DNA of 64,000 bases. Origin: Leptospira semungkisensis. GTDB lineage: Bacteria; Spirochaetota; Leptospiria; Leptospirales; Leptospiraceae. Position numbers and translations under genes: made by a program. The DNA is taken from assembly GCF_004770055.1 (NCBI RefSeq), contig NZ_RQEP01000019.1, forward strand, positions 310,001-374,000, given 5' to 3'. Every line of letters starts with the position of its first letter. The first letter of the stretch is position 1. This document shows positions 29,351 through 40,015 of this stretch, in pieces. Under the pieces are notes generated by a model that searched no databases, was not told where the DNA came from, and was given only the letters and a program-made list of their open reading frames with translations.

Positions 29351-29387
29351 TCCTGCACATTCTTTTCCCTTTATGTGCTATTAGATT

Positions 29388-29420
29388 AAAACCCCGGCTG
29401 TTCACCGGGGTTTTTTGTTT
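29388..29420. terminator. Bidirectional terminator between the XRE gene and clpB
   Basis: AAAACCCCGG (29388-29397) and CCGGGGTTTT (29405-29414) form a perfect 10-bp stem with loop CTGTTCA, followed on the plus strand by TTGTTTTATTTT. The A-run before the stem gives a shorter U-tract on the minus strand, so it can also end clpB, whose stop is a few bases away. Confidence 0.88.
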
Positions 29421-31987
29421 TATTTTACGGTTACTCTTCCACCTGAGTAATCGAGGCTGATCTTCTGCCCTTCTTGGAACTCTCCCTTGAGGATGAAATT
29501 GCTGAGCGCATTTCCAATCTCTCTTTGGATCAGTCTCTTTAAAGGCCTTGCTCCATATTCCGGATCGTAACCTGCTCGGACCACGAACTGCTTCAAAGCT
29601 TCCGTGTAAGATACGACGAGACCATTCTCTTTGGCCTTCTTCGCCATCACATCCAATTGAAGTTCTGCAATCCTTGAGATCATCGTTTCATCTACTGATT
29701 TGAACAGGATGACCTCATCCAATCTGTTCAGGAATTCAGGTTTGAAATGTTTCTTCAAACGTTGGTCCACCATTCTTTCCTTCTCTTCTTGGCTGTATTC
29801 ATTCGAACTTAGGATATCCGATCCTAGATTCGAAGTGAGAATAATCACTGTGTTCTTGAAGTCCACATTCCTTCCCTTACTGTCAGTAAGTCTTCCTTCG
29901 TCCAGGATCTGCAGAAAGATATTGAATACTTCTGGATGAGCCTTTTCTACCTCGTCGAATAGGATCACTGAGTAGGGTCTGCGACGAACAGCTTCAGTCA
30001 ACTGCCCACCTTCATCATGCCCAATATAACCCGGAGGCGCGCCGATCAATCTGGATACGGAATGAGCCTCCATATACTCGCTCATATCGATCCGAAGCAT
30101 CGCGTTGACATCATCGAACAAGAACTCAGAGAGTGCCTTCGCGGTCTCAGTCTTACCCACTCCAGTAGGTCCTAAGAATAAGAAGGTTCCTATCGGACGA
30201 TTTGGATCCGCAATCCCTGCTCTGGATCTTCGGATCGCTTCGGATAATAATTCCAAAGCATGATCCTGCCCGATCACTTTGCTCTTTAGGGAATCTTCCA
30301 TTTTTAGAAGCTTTGCCTTTTCTCCCTGGAGCATTTTGGAAACCGGAATGCCTGTCCAACGAGAGACTATATTCGCGATATCTTCCTCATCCACTTCTTC
30401 TTTCAGAAGTCTTCCGCTACCGGAGATCTTTTTCAATTCGGAGTTAGCCTTTTCCATCTCTTTGGAAAGCTCGACTAACTTTCCATAACGTATCTCCGCA
30501 ACACGGTTGATCTCCCCTCTTCTCTCCGCTTCTGCCTCGAGTAGTTTATATCTATCCGTCTCTTCCTTGATCTCTTTGATCTTGGAGATCTTGGATTTTT
30601 CCAAATCCCAGCGCGCCTTTAGATTTCGGAACGTCTCTTCTTGCTCTGATAGTTCCTTTACTATATTTTCCACGCGTTGCTTGGATGCAGTATCGGTCTC
30701 TCTCTTCAAGGCCTCTCTTTCGATTTTCAAGGATTGGATCTTCTTACTCAGGCGATCCAGTTCTTCAGGCATAGAATCCATTTCGATTCTCATCTTGGAA
30801 CTGGCTTCGTCTATTAAATCCACTGCCTTATCTGGAAGGAAGCGATCCGCTATATAACGATTCGATAAAGTAGCTGCGGCTACTATCGCAGAATCCAGGA
30901 TCTTGATCCCATGATGCAGCTCGTATCTATCCTTGAGTCCTCGTAGAATGGTAACTGTTTCTTCTACGCTAGGTTCTTTCACATAGACCGGCTGGAACCT
31001 TCTCTCTAAGGCTGCGTCCTTTTCAATGTACTTTTGGTATTCTTTAAGAGTGGTCGCACCGATACAGCGCAGTTCTCCTCTCGCAAGCATAGGCTTGAGC
31101 ATATTGGAAGCGTCCATGGCCCCTTCTTGTGCTCCTGCTCCTACAAGAGTGTGGATCTCATCTATGAATAGGATGATATTCCCATCGCTGTGTTTCACCT
31201 CGTCTAAGGTTGCCTTAAGTCTTTCTTCAAACTCTCCCCTATACTTGGCTCCGGCGATCATTGCTCCTAGATCCAATGCATAGATGGTCTTGGTCTTAAT
31301 CCCCTCCGGAACTTCTCCTTGTATGATCTTGCCTGCGAGTCCTTCTACGATCGCCGTTTTTCCAACACCTGGCTCTCCGATCAGAACAGGATTGTTCTTA
31401 GTACGTCGAGAGAGTACTTGAATCGTCCTGCGTATCTCTTCATCCCTGCCGATCACAGGATCCAATTTTCCAAGCTTTGCGAGTTCGTTCAGGTTCTTGG
31501 CATATTTCTTTAAGGCGTCCGCCTTGTTTTCCGGAGTATCATCCATGATCGGTTGTCCTTTTCTAAGTTCTAATACTGCTTTCAGTAATTTTGGATAATC
31601 TAATCCTAATCTTTGGAATTCCTGGCGAAGTCCCGAGATTCCCGCTTTCAAGAAAGCTAATAAGACATGATCCGTCGAAAGGTATTCGTCCTTAAGCTCG
31701 GCCCGTATCTTGTCGGCATTTTGTAAGAGCGCTATCCCACCACGAGAGAAGTTTCTTTCTCCTCCGCCCTCCACTCTGGGAAGTTTCAAGATAGCTTCTT
31801 CTGTCTTTCGTAGGAACTCCGACAGATTCAATCCCAGCTTGGAGAATAAAGGAGGAGCGAATCCATCACCTTGTTCTAGGATCTTTGCAACAATATGTTC
31901 CTCTTGAACTTCCGGGTTCTTATCGTAGGAAGACTGGGCACTCGCAAGTGCCTCGTTTAACTTTAATGTGATTTTATCTAGTTTCAT
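29420..31987 (-). CDS. clpB: Chaperone ClpB (Hsp100 disaggregase)
   Basis: A hexameric AAA+ machine that, with DnaK, pulls proteins out of aggregates. Its 855 residues match E. coli ClpB. It has the N-terminal Clp repeat domain (1-145), first AAA+ module (Walker [10 protein letters not shown], Walker B ILFIDEIH) and long middle-domain coiled coil (about 405-525) that separates ClpB from ClpA. The second module carries Walker [11 protein letters not shown] and Walker [13 protein letters not shown]. ClpB is needed for heat tolerance and virulence in pathogenic Leptospira. I find no CIRCE element upstream, so HrcA control is not supported from sequence. Confidence 0.97.
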   Translation of the reverse strand: MKLDKITLKLNEALASAQSSYDKNPEVQEEHIVAKILEQGDGFAPPLFSKLGLNLSEFLRKTEEAILKLPRVEGGGERNFSRGGIALLQNADKIRAELKDEYLSTDHVLLAFLKAGISGLRQEFQRLGLDYPKLLKAVLELRKGQPIMDDTPENKADALKKYAKNLNELAKLGKLDPVIGRDEEIRRTIQVLSRRTKNNPVLIGEPGVGKTAIVEGLAGKIIQGEVPEGIKTKTIYALDLGAMIAGAKYRGEFEERLKATLDEVKHSDGNIILFIDEIHTLVGAGAQEGAMDASNMLKPMLARGELRCIGATTLKEYQKYIEKDAALERRFQPVYVKEPSVEETVTILRGLKDRYELHHGIKILDSAIVAAATLSNRYIADRFLPDKAVDLIDEASSKMRIEMDSMPEELDRLSKKIQSLKIEREALKRETDTASKQRVENIVKELSEQEETFRNLKARWDLEKSKISKIKEIKEETDRYKLLEAEAERRGEINRVAEIRYGKLVELSKEMEKANSELKKISGSGRLLKEEVDEEDIANIVSRWTGIPVSKMLQGEKAKLLKMEDSLKSKVIGQDHALELLSEAIRRSRAGIADPNRPIGTFLFLGPTGVGKTETAKALSEFLFDDVNAMLRIDMSEYMEAHSVSRLIGAPPGYIGHDEGGQLTEAVRRRPYSVILFDEVEKAHPEVFNIFLQILDEGRLTDSKGRNVDFKNTVIILTSNLGSDILSSNEYSQEEKERMVDQRLKKHFKPEFLNRLDEVILFKSVDETMISRIAELQLDVMAKKAKENGLVVSYTEALKQFVVRAGYDPEYGARPLKRLIQREIGNALSNFILKGEFQEGQKISLDYSGGRVTVK

Positions 31988-32126
31988 TTTCTTATCTAGA
32001 GTCCCATCCGGACTTGCCTATTAGACTGAGGATCTTCAAAATGTTCTCAAATTTCTGCCAGAACGTCAGAGACAATTTTCGGTTCTTTATGTCCCATCTT
32101 TTTCCAATCTTAGAAAGGAATTCGTT

Positions 32127-32157
32127 TTGACAATACGAGTTGTTCCAATGGGATTAT
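32127..32157 (+). promoter_or_regulatory. Candidate promoter of the NSS transporter unit
   Basis: A perfect TTGACA (32127-32132) precedes GATTAT (32152-32157) with a long 19-base spacer, about 60 bases before the transporter ATG. It lies in the divergent 31988-32215 region with clpB. The -10 is 4/6, so the call is tentative. Confidence 0.35.
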
Positions 32158-32215
32158 AGTTCCACTCGCCCGTCGGACTGGAAGCCAGCCCGAAATCCCC
32201 GGTTACGGAACGTTA

Positions 32216-34033
32216 ATGTCGAATCATCCGCCCAAGGAAAGTTGGAAATCCCGTACAGGACTCATACTCACAGTCGCATCCGGCGCCATAGGTCTTGGAA
32301 ATTTCTTGCGATTTCCGGGCCAGGCAGTCCAAAACGGAGGAGGAGCATTCCTTCTTCCTTATATAGTCAGTTTCATCCTGGTTGGTATTCCAGTTTGCAT
32401 CACCGAATGGGTGATGGGACGAATGGGAGGAGAACAGGGACATAGCTTTCCGAATCTGTTCCGTTCCTTTCTTTCCGGTGTTCCTCTTAGACTCATGGGA
32501 ACCATTGGAGTTACGATTCCTCTTCTCATTTATGTATATTATGTTTTTGTAGAAGCCTGGTGTTTGGCTTACGCTTTCGATTTCTTTACCGGACAGATCA
32601 ATCTAGGCGCAGGCTATACGGACCAGGCAAGCCTGATCGCTAAGGCATCCGATCATTTCGAAACACTTGTAGGTGCCCGAGAGAATGGAGCCGCAATCAA
32701 AGGCAAAATATTTTACGCAACACTTGCATGTTTTCTAATGAACTTTGTCTTAGTTTACAGAGGACTTTCTAAGGGAATAGAAGTATTTGCTAAGATTGCT
32801 GTTCCTCTCATGCTCGTATGTTCCTCAGTTGTTTTGGTACGAGTTCTCACCTTGGACGGGATTGAATCAGGTTTGGCTAAGATGTGGAATCCGGACTGGT
32901 CTTCTTTAGGAGAAGCAAAGGTTTGGATCTCTGCTGCAGGTCAGATCTTCTTTACATTGTCTGCTGGTTTCGGGATCGCACTCGTATTCTCCAGTTATTT
33001 GAAGAAAGAAAACGACGTGATCCTTTCTTCTCTTTCTGCAGCCTCTTTGAATGAATTTGTAGAAGTTGCATTCGGAGGAATGATCACTATTCCAATCGCA
33101 TTTCTTTTCTTAGGAGTTTCCGTTACTTCCTTTGGGACATTCGGAATGGGATTCATTGCACTTCCTTCCGTATTTGCTTTGATGCCAGGAGGACAGATCT
33201 TCGGAGCGCTTTGGTATCTAGTGTTATTCTTGGCGGCACTCACTTCTTCTGTGACCATGCTCCAACCTGTAACCGTTTTCTTAGAAGAGTCCTTTCATAT
33301 CAGAAGAGAGACTTCCAGTTTCTTTTTGTTTATCATTACATTCGCGCTCTCCTTCCCTATTCTGTATTTCAATAAAAACTTCACTGCTTTAGACCAGGCG
33401 GATTTCTGGGTGGGAACTGTTCTCATCTATATTCTAGCTACCTTGCAGATCTTAATCTTCGGCTGGGTGATCGGTGCAAAAAAAGGATTAGAAGACGGTG
33501 ATAGAGGATCTCACACTCGACTTCCTCGATTCTTTTGGTGGGTGATCCAATACGTTACTCCGGCTTTTCTGCTTATTATATTCGGAATGTTTCTCTACCA
33601 AAACCTGGGATCTTATATCAATAAGATGAGCGTGGATTGGATGGTGGCGCATGCTCCTGCAGGAACAAGCGCAGAAGAAGCTACCTTTCAGGCATTAATT
33701 TCTCGCTACGTATTTCTTGCGATCATTGCCATCTTCCTTGTAGTCTATGCTTTAGTGCATATCAGCCTAAAAGGAAAGGAAGAATCGGTAATCGAAAAAG
33801 ATAGAAGTAAAAACAAATTACTTCCTTTGTTCTTGGGAGGCTTTATACTTCTCTTAGGGATCGCCATGATATTTTTCCCTTATTTGGACAAAGGACAATC
33901 TTCTCGTTCCGCTTCGATCGCCGAAGGACTGCTGAGTCTCGACGGAGCAATTATCATGTGGGGATCCTTGGGACTTGTGACCCTTCTCTCCTTATTCTGC
34001 ATCGTGAAACTGTTCCAGACAAGGAACGCCTGA
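32216..34033 (+). CDS. Sodium-dependent transporter, NSS/SNF family
   Basis: A LeuT-fold secondary transporter of 605 residues with about 12-13 membrane helices. The family signature is at the first helix: [20 protein letters not shown], followed by GGGAFLLPY and ITEWVMGR. Na-binding and substrate contacts lie in helices 1 and 6 ([20 protein letters not shown]). Substrates are usually amino acids or related compounds; which one is unknown. It is longer than LeuT (about 510), with extra hydrophobic sequence after residue 500. It starts the unit transporter-DinG-secreted protein, with dinG seven bases on. Confidence 0.9.
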   Translation: MSNHPPKESWKSRTGLILTVASGAIGLGNFLRFPGQAVQNGGGAFLLPYIVSFILVGIPVCITEWVMGRMGGEQGHSFPNLFRSFLSGVPLRLMGTIGVTIPLLIYVYYVFVEAWCLAYAFDFFTGQINLGAGYTDQASLIAKASDHFETLVGARENGAAIKGKIFYATLACFLMNFVLVYRGLSKGIEVFAKIAVPLMLVCSSVVLVRVLTLDGIESGLAKMWNPDWSSLGEAKVWISAAGQIFFTLSAGFGIALVFSSYLKKENDVILSSLSAASLNEFVEVAFGGMITIPIAFLFLGVSVTSFGTFGMGFIALPSVFALMPGGQIFGALWYLVLFLAALTSSVTMLQPVTVFLEESFHIRRETSSFFLFIITFALSFPILYFNKNFTALDQADFWVGTVLIYILATLQILIFGWVIGAKKGLEDGDRGSHTRLPRFFWWVIQYVTPAFLLIIFGMFLYQNLGSYINKMSVDWMVAHAPAGTSAEEATFQALISRYVFLAIIAIFLVVYALVHISLKGKEESVIEKDRSKNKLLPLFLGGFILLLGIAMIFFPYLDKGQSSRSASIAEGLLSLDGAIIMWGSLGLVTLLSLFCIVKLFQTRNA

Positions 34034-34040
34034 GGTAATT

Positions 34041-36038
34041 TTGGGAAGGGTCGAAGAACAATTCCAAAAGTTATCTAAGCTCTGGCCTGATTTCGAATCC
34101 AGGCCGGGCCAGATCCAAATGGCAAATAGCGTAGAACGCGCGTTTGCGGATGCAAATCATCTGATCGTTGAGGCAGGGACAGGAGTCGGAAAATCACTCG
34201 CGTATCTTATTCCCGCAGCAATCAGCGCGTTAGAAGGAGAAGAAACTGTCATCATCTCCACGGAGACTAAGGCTCTCCAAGACCAGCTCATTAAGAAAGA
34301 TATTCCTTTAGTTTCACAAATTCTCGGCCAAGAAGTAAGAGCGGAGATCGCAATGGGCGCCTCCAATTACGTTTGCAAGAGAAAGCTGAGTAACGTTCTT
34401 ACCCAAGGAACCTTTGGTCCGGAAATGATGGAACATCTGAATTCATTTAAGGACTGGGTCTCTTCTTCCGAATCCGGGAGAAGACAAGAATACGATGGAT
34501 TCGCCTCTCCTGATTTTTGGGCGAAGGTGACTAGAGAAGCTGATTCTTGCTTAGGAAGAAGTTGCCCTAACTTCTCACATTCCTTTTATTTCTTGGAAAG
34601 AGCAAAATGGCAGAAGTCGAATCTTCTCATAGTAAATCATCACTTGCTTGCTGCACATATCGCTTCCGATTTCAATATCCTTCCTGAATTTAGAAAGATC
34701 ATCGTAGACGAGGCTCACAATTTTCCGGAGGTTCTAGGTTCCGCTTTTAGGATCGAGCTTTCTTCTATCGAGATCCAAAAACTATTGCAAGGTGTTTGGA
34801 ATTCCCAAAAGAAATCCGGACTTGGAGCAAGACTCAATTCGAATAAGATCAATGATCTTACAAGCCAAGCAAGCGAAAGGCTTTTAGTCTGTTTTAATAA
34901 ACTTCTGGGAGAACTTCCTCTGAATTTTTACGGATCCCAAAGAATTCGTAAACCATTGAAGATGGATGGAGGAGACCTGGAGTCCGTTTTGGATTCTTTA
35001 CAAGAAGTGCTTCTTCTCGAACTTAAAAAATACTCCAAAGAAAGTGATGATCTAGAAGAAAAAGAAATCGCTCTCGAAATAGAAATGTCTGCAGGACGAA
35101 TCGGTCAGGTAGCAGAAGGATTGCATCTTTTTAGAACCATGGATTCGGGAGAAAGAGTCTATTGGGCAGATCCTCCGAACCAAAAAGCAAGAGAGATGTT
35201 CCCAAAACTTCTGACTCAGCCTTTGGAATCAGAAACCATTCTGAGAGAAATATTAGAACCTAGAACAGAAAGTATCGTATTCACCTCTGCGACACTTGCC
35301 ACCAACCAAGGAAACCTGAATTACTTCAGTGATCGGATCGGAAATCTTCCTGCGAAATCTAAGTTAGTTCCTTCTCCTTTTTCATACGAGAAGAATGCTC
35401 TCCTCTTTCTCCCGAAAGACGTGAAGGACGCAACGGAATCTGCAGAAAGAAATGCAGCTGATCTTGCCCGCTATATTATCAAACTGATCGAGCTCACTCG
35501 AGGCGGAACATTCGTATTATTTACTTCGAATAAATCATTGAACGAGATCATAGATATGGTACGACCTCAAACGGATCTTCCTATCTTTTCTCAATTGGAA
35601 CTTGGACCAGAGGCGGCTAAGAATAAGTTCTTAGCAGAAGACAGTGCGGTCCTATTCGGAGTTTCTACTTTCTGGCAAGGTGTGGATATCCGAGGAGATA
35701 AATTGAGATCGGTCATTCTCACCAAGCTTCCTTTTCAACCTCCTAATGATCCGGTGCTCGAAGCAAGGAGCGAAAAGTTGAAGGAGAAGGGAGGAAATCC
35801 TTTCCGGGATCTGCAACTTCCCTATGCTACTACGGTATTAAAGCAAGGTTTCGGAAGATTGATCCGTTCCGAAAGAGATACAGGCATCGTAAGCCTTCTG
35901 GACTCACGTATTTGGACAAAATCCTACGGAAAGGACCTGATCAACTCTCTTCCTCCTGCAAAAAGGATCTCCGACTGGAGCGATTTAAAATTAGAATATT
36001 CTAAACTTCCAAAATACGAATCGGGAGCGGTTGCATGA
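34041..36038 (+). CDS. ATP-dependent DNA helicase, DinG/YoaA (XPD-like) family
   Basis: A 665-residue superfamily 2 helicase, probably 5'-3', acting on damaged or R-loop DNA. The start is TTG with a GAGGT site. Walker A is EAGTGVGKS (44-52), the DEAH box is VDEAH (222-226), and the last motif is QGFGRLIRSERDTG. The Fe-S domain shows Cys112, Cys170 and Cys175, but the fourth ligand position (six residues after Cys175, as in E. coli Cys199/Cys205) is Ser181 (SHSFYF). NHHLLAAH follows as usual. The cluster may be altered or lost. The stop overlaps the next gene by four bases. Confidence 0.9.
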   Translation: MGRVEEQFQKLSKLWPDFESRPGQIQMANSVERAFADANHLIVEAGTGVGKSLAYLIPAAISALEGEETVIISTETKALQDQLIKKDIPLVSQILGQEVRAEIAMGASNYVCKRKLSNVLTQGTFGPEMMEHLNSFKDWVSSSESGRRQEYDGFASPDFWAKVTREADSCLGRSCPNFSHSFYFLERAKWQKSNLLIVNHHLLAAHIASDFNILPEFRKIIVDEAHNFPEVLGSAFRIELSSIEIQKLLQGVWNSQKKSGLGARLNSNKINDLTSQASERLLVCFNKLLGELPLNFYGSQRIRKPLKMDGGDLESVLDSLQEVLLLELKKYSKESDDLEEKEIALEIEMSAGRIGQVAEGLHLFRTMDSGERVYWADPPNQKAREMFPKLLTQPLESETILREILEPRTESIVFTSATLATNQGNLNYFSDRIGNLPAKSKLVPSPFSYEKNALLFLPKDVKDATESAERNAADLARYIIKLIELTRGGTFVLFTSNKSLNEIIDMVRPQTDLPIFSQLELGPEAAKNKFLAEDSAVLFGVSTFWQGVDIRGDKLRSVILTKLPFQPPNDPVLEARSEKLKEKGGNPFRDLQLPYATTVLKQGFGRLIRSERDTGIVSLLDSRIWTKSYGKDLINSLPPAKRISDWSDLKLEYSKLPKYESGAVA

Positions 36039-36922
36039 GACTTTCTACTTTGCAGAGGATCAAATATCTCTTTCCGATCGGAACAATCGTATTCGGTTTT
36101 TCCATTCTTGCCTGGGAATCCAAGGACAAGACGGAAACCGTAGTAGATTGGAAGGCAGGAGAGATCCGCAAAACTGTAGAAGTCAAACTCCCAAAGATTT
36201 CCTTTCATCCGGATGATCCTGATTTTAATAAGGAAGGCACTGCCAAGAATCTGACCGAAGCCCGCAATATTGCCAAGGAAACAGCAAAGGAAGAGATCAA
36301 AAAATATCTCTATAGAGGAATGGAGAATCTAAAATTGGATTCGAATCTTCTATTGAGAGAAAAGATCGCAGAAGACGAAGCATTTAGAGAGATCTTCCAA
36401 GAGATCTATGAAAAAGATCCGATCGAAGTGCAAGCTCGCTTCGTTGGAAATAAACTCTTAGCTACGGGCATTCTTCCCTTAAAAGGAAAGAAAGGAATAT
36501 TGACTCATATCACTCTTCCGTATGCGTCAGAAAAATTTCCGGAAAGCTATCCGATCCAAAATCCTGCGGACTCTTATACAGGACTCATAGTGGATGCAAG
36601 ACATCTGAATGTGGAACCTGCGCTTTTCTCAGAGATCAGGGACGAGGATGGGATCGGGATCTACTCTCCCTTCTTCGTAAAGAAAAGTTCCATTGTGAAT
36701 TACGGATATATACGTTATTTCTCTAAACCGAAAGATGCGATGAGAGAAGAAGTAGCCGGAGTAAAACCTCTCGTTACTACTGCCTTGGGTATGACTGGAA
36801 AATTAGGTGCGGATCTTGTAATCTCCAATGAAGATGCGGAGAAGATCTTAGCTTCCCCGAAATCCAGGGAAGCTCTATCGAAAGGTAGGGTTATTGTCCT
36901 TCTTGCCCGACCAGAGAAGTAA
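36035..36922 (+). CDS. Secreted or membrane-anchored LPP20/FlgT-like protein
   Basis: A 295-residue protein with a basic N-terminus and a hydrophobic segment at about 12-26 (signal peptide or anchor, no lipobox). A charged region (ARNIAKETAKEEIKKYLYRG) precedes the segment TGLIVDARHLNVEPALFSEI with DEDGIGIYSP. This resembles the GLIIDARGL-type block of LPP20/FlgT-related envelope proteins. The match is from pattern memory and function is unknown. It overlaps dinG by four bases at its start and the convergent TPR gene by 32 bases at its end. Confidence 0.65.
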   Translation: MRLSTLQRIKYLFPIGTIVFGFSILAWESKDKTETVVDWKAGEIRKTVEVKLPKISFHPDDPDFNKEGTAKNLTEARNIAKETAKEEIKKYLYRGMENLKLDSNLLLREKIAEDEAFREIFQEIYEKDPIEVQARFVGNKLLATGILPLKGKKGILTHITLPYASEKFPESYPIQNPADSYTGLIVDARHLNVEPALFSEIRDEDGIGIYSPFFVKKSSIVNYGYIRYFSKPKDAMREEVAGVKPLVTTALGMTGKLGADLVISNEDAEKILASPKSREALSKGRVIVLLARPEK

Positions 36923-37685
36923 ATACTTCCTCTGCTTTTTTATAAGAAGCGGAGAATAAGTAAGCGTAACCTAGATCTAATAACTCTTGTTTGTTCAGTT
37001 CTTTTCTTCTGGATTCGTATTTAGGAATCTCTTTGATCTTATCAGAATATTCCGTTACCTTCTCTTCATAGGTTGGGATCTCTCCCGCACCAGGAAGTTT
37101 TTCCAGAATATTCACTGCCTCATCAAATTTTCCTATATGAACAAAGCATAATCCTAGAGCCGCGAGCACGTCCCTATCTTCTTTTAGCTGCTCGGAATTC
37201 TCTTTGAAAGTTTTCAAAGCATCTTCGAATTTTCTCAAATGATAATTGGAGAAGAATTCTAAACGGCAAAAGTATCCGTCATTGAATAATGCTTTGTATC
37301 TTTGGATAAGATCGGCACAAGCCTTGTACGCTCCCATCTCTTCGCAAGTCTTGATCCCTGTCTTTAAGATAGAGTACGAAACCGGACTAGAGGATGCCTT
37401 GAAGTATTCGTGAAATAGTAGAGCTGCTTCTTTTGTATTTCCTTTGGCTCTATGCAGGTATGCTCCTACAAGAGGAGTCAGTACTGTCTTTCCGTCCAAA
37501 AGAAAATTATTCGCGGTAGAGGATTCAGTCTCGAAGATCCCGACTGCTCTTAAATGATTTAAGAAAACATTCTTAGGATTCTTCTCAGCAAGATGCGACA
37601 CCTCCTCATAGGCTCCCGTCTCGAAGAGTTCCCATGCGGATTCCTCCAGGGAAAGCTGTGTGGAAAGGGCGGAACTTTTAGCCAT
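36891..37685 (-). CDS. TPR-repeat protein
   Basis: A 264-residue soluble helical protein built of tetratricopeptide-like repeats, visible as paired helices with Ala/Gly/Tyr positions (ALKTFKENSEQLKEDRDVLA then LGLCFVHIGKFDEAVNILEK; LLDLGYAYLFSASYKKAEEV). No signal peptide is present, so it is probably cytoplasmic. TPR proteins are scaffolds and the partner is unknown. Its last 32 bases overlap the end of the convergent secreted-protein gene. It lies 71 bases downstream of asnS. Confidence 0.75.
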   Translation of the reverse strand: MAKSSALSTQLSLEESAWELFETGAYEEVSHLAEKNPKNVFLNHLRAVGIFETESSTANNFLLDGKTVLTPLVGAYLHRAKGNTKEAALLFHEYFKASSSPVSYSILKTGIKTCEEMGAYKACADLIQRYKALFNDGYFCRLEFFSNYHLRKFEDALKTFKENSEQLKEDRDVLAALGLCFVHIGKFDEAVNILEKLPGAGEIPTYEEKVTEYSDKIKEIPKYESRRKELNKQELLDLGYAYLFSASYKKAEEVFTSLVGQEGQ

Positions 37686-37756
37686 TATGATACCTCTACT
37701 TTCTCGTATCGGCCGGCTTAAGATTTTCCCCCCTTTTTTTTATCTCACAAAAGGGA

Positions 37757-39064
37757 TTATGGATATAGCCTTTCCATCATTCTTGGGAAAGGGATACATT
37801 CTCGAACATGTTGCAATCCGCAGATCCAAGCCACGAGCCTTTCCGTTCCCAGCCCAAATCCGGAATGAGGAACAGAGCCGTATTTTCTGAGTTCTAAATA
37901 CCATTCATAGGATTCTACAGGTAGCTTTTCTTCTTCTAGCCTTTTAGTAATGGTCTCGTAACTTTCTTCTCTTTCGGAGCCGCCTATGATCTCACCTACT
38001 CCATCCGGAGCGATCAGATCCGCATTCAATACAGTCTTAGGATCTTCTGGGTTGACCTTCATGTAGAATGCCTTTGCTTCTCTCGGATATTTTTGGATGA
38101 ATACAGGTCCGCCGTATTTTTGGCAAAGCATCTGCTCTCTTTCTGAATTGATATCGTCTCCCCAGACTATATCTTCTCCTTGGGATTGTAAATGCGCCAA
38201 GGCGTCCTTATAATCTATAAGTGCAAATGGCTTAGAAATATATTCCATAAGAGGAGCCGGATCTCTTTCTAATACTTTCAACTCAGCCTGACAACTTGCA
38301 ACTGTCTCTCGAATCACTGTCTTTACGAAATCTTCCTGTAACTTTATGTTTTCTGCATGTGATACATAAGCAGATTCAGCTTCGACCATCCAAAATTCTG
38401 TGAGATGTCGTCTTGTCTTACTCTTCTCCGCACGAAATGTAGGTCCGTAGCAATACACCTTACTATGAGCGAAGATCGCAGTCTCTAAATACAATTGACC
38501 GGTTTGAGCTAAGTATGCTTTTCCAAGATCGAAGTATTCGGTAGAAAACAATGTGCCTGCAGATTCTCCGATCGAGCCAGTAAGTATAGGAGTATCTATT
38601 AGAGTAAACTTATTCTCATGGAAATATTTTCGGATATGGTAGGATAATTCACTTCTAATCTTTATGATGGCTAACTGCTTACTGGAACGCAACCAAAGAT
38701 GTCTTTGCGACAATAGGAAATCTATTCCGTGTTCCTTAGGAGTGATCGGATAATTTTCAGACTCTCCTATTTTCTTATAAGAAGAAAGAATGAGCTCGAA
38801 ACCGATGGGAGACTTTTCGTTCTCCACCAATTTACCGATCACTTCCAAAGAAGCCTCTTGTTTGAGATGCTTGATCTCGGAGAAGAGTTCTTCTCCTAAA
38901 ATCTCTTTCTCGGCCAAGACTTGGATGATCTTTCCTGAACTTCTCAAACTCAAAAACTGTCTGGCATTGGAACCTCGGATCCCGTGGACCCATCCTTGGA
39001 TCAGGACTGTTTCGTTTACATGTTTGGAGAGATCGTTTAGATCGATGGTCTTCGTTTCGGACAT
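37757..39064 (-). CDS. asnS: Asparaginyl-tRNA synthetase
   Basis: A class IIb synthetase of 435 residues charging tRNA-Asn. An N-terminal OB fold (VLIQGWVHGIRGSNARQFLS) precedes the catalytic core. Motif 2 is FRAEKSKTRRHLTEFWMVEAE and motif 3 is GFGLGTERLVAWICGL followed by IPFPR. These features favour AsnS over AspS, which has a longer insertion. Its presence alongside gatCA means direct Asn-tRNA charging is available. It is divergent from folD. Confidence 0.95.
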   Translation of the reverse strand: MSETKTIDLNDLSKHVNETVLIQGWVHGIRGSNARQFLSLRSSGKIIQVLAEKEILGEELFSEIKHLKQEASLEVIGKLVENEKSPIGFELILSSYKKIGESENYPITPKEHGIDFLLSQRHLWLRSSKQLAIIKIRSELSYHIRKYFHENKFTLIDTPILTGSIGESAGTLFSTEYFDLGKAYLAQTGQLYLETAIFAHSKVYCYGPTFRAEKSKTRRHLTEFWMVEAESAYVSHAENIKLQEDFVKTVIRETVASCQAELKVLERDPAPLMEYISKPFALIDYKDALAHLQSQGEDIVWGDDINSEREQMLCQKYGGPVFIQKYPREAKAFYMKVNPEDPKTVLNADLIAPDGVGEIIGGSEREESYETITKRLEEEKLPVESYEWYLELRKYGSVPHSGFGLGTERLVAWICGLQHVRECIPFPRMMERLYP

Positions 39065-39144
39065 GATCCTATTTTAAGCGTTTGTCCCGACTGAAAAGGA
39101 TTATTTTCGGGTGACATCGAGGACCTACGGGAAATCCTGAACCC

Positions 39145-39999
39145 ATGACTGCGATTCTACTGGATGGAAAGAAACTCTCTCAAAAGATCAAGGACTCCAT
39201 CGCCGAAGAGATCAAGACTCTTACGGCTTCTGGCAAAAAGCCTCCTAAGTTAGCGACCATCCTTGTAGGAACCGATCCAGCTTCCGAAACCTACGTAAGC
39301 ATGAAAGTAAAGTCCTGTCATGCGGTTGGAATGGGTTCAGAGAAAATCGTTCTTCCCCAAACTACGACGACCGAAGAACTACTCGCAGTCATAGATCGCT
39401 TAAATGCGGATCCAGAAGTTCATGGGATCTTACTTCAACACCCTTGCCCTCCTCAAATCGATGAAAGAGCCGCTTTCGATAGGATAGATTTGAAGAAGGA
39501 TGTGGACGGAGTTACTACACTTTCTTTCGGAAAACTTTCCATGGGAGTCGAAACCTATCTTCCTTGCACACCGTACGGCATGGTGCTTTTACTAAAGGAA
39601 TACGGGATCAATCCGGAAGGAAAGAAAGCAGTCGTTGTAGGACGTTCTCCTATCCTCGGAAAACCGATGGCAATGCTCCTAACTGAGATGAATGCTACAG
39701 TTACACTTTGCCATTCCAAGACCAAGAATCTGGCAGAAATTATCGGACAAGCAGACATTATCGTGGGCGCCGTCGGAAAACCGGAATTCGTGAAAGCGGA
39801 TTGGATCAAGCCCGGTGCTGTGCTGTTAGACGCCGGCTATAATCCAGGAAATGTTGGAGATATCGAGATCTCCAAAGCTTGGGAAAAATCCTCTCATTAT
39901 ACTCCTGTTCCGGGAGGTGTAGGACCTATGACGATCTCCGTCCTACTCTTGCAGACATTGTACTCGGCAAAAGATCACTTTACACCCCCGCTGAAATGA
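39145..39999 (+). CDS. folD: Bifunctional methylenetetrahydrofolate dehydrogenase/cyclohydrolase
   Basis: Converts 5,10-methylene-THF to 10-formyl-THF in two NADP-linked steps, feeding purine and formyl-Met-tRNA synthesis. Its 284 residues are the usual length. The catalytic Lys lies in YVSMKVKSCHAVGM (about residue 55). The family marks GILLQHPCPP, KDVDG and the NADP-site signature VVVGRSPILGKPMAMLL are present, as is PVPGGVGPMTISVLL. It starts a four-gene run with the esterase-like gene, cysS and rlmB-like gene. Confidence 0.97.
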   Translation: MTAILLDGKKLSQKIKDSIAEEIKTLTASGKKPPKLATILVGTDPASETYVSMKVKSCHAVGMGSEKIVLPQTTTTEELLAVIDRLNADPEVHGILLQHPCPPQIDERAAFDRIDLKKDVDGVTTLSFGKLSMGVETYLPCTPYGMVLLLKEYGINPEGKKAVVVGRSPILGKPMAMLLTEMNATVTLCHSKTKNLAEIIGQADIIVGAVGKPEFVKADWIKPGAVLLDAGYNPGNVGDIEISKAWEKSSHYTPVPGGVGPMTISVLLLQTLYSAKDHFTPPLK

Positions 40000-40015
40000 A
40001 AACGATGTATCTCTG

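Noticed and set aside
31988..32215. CIRCE/HrcA operator before clpB
   Set aside because: I looked for TTAGCACTC-N9-GAGTGCTAA and did not find it on either strand.
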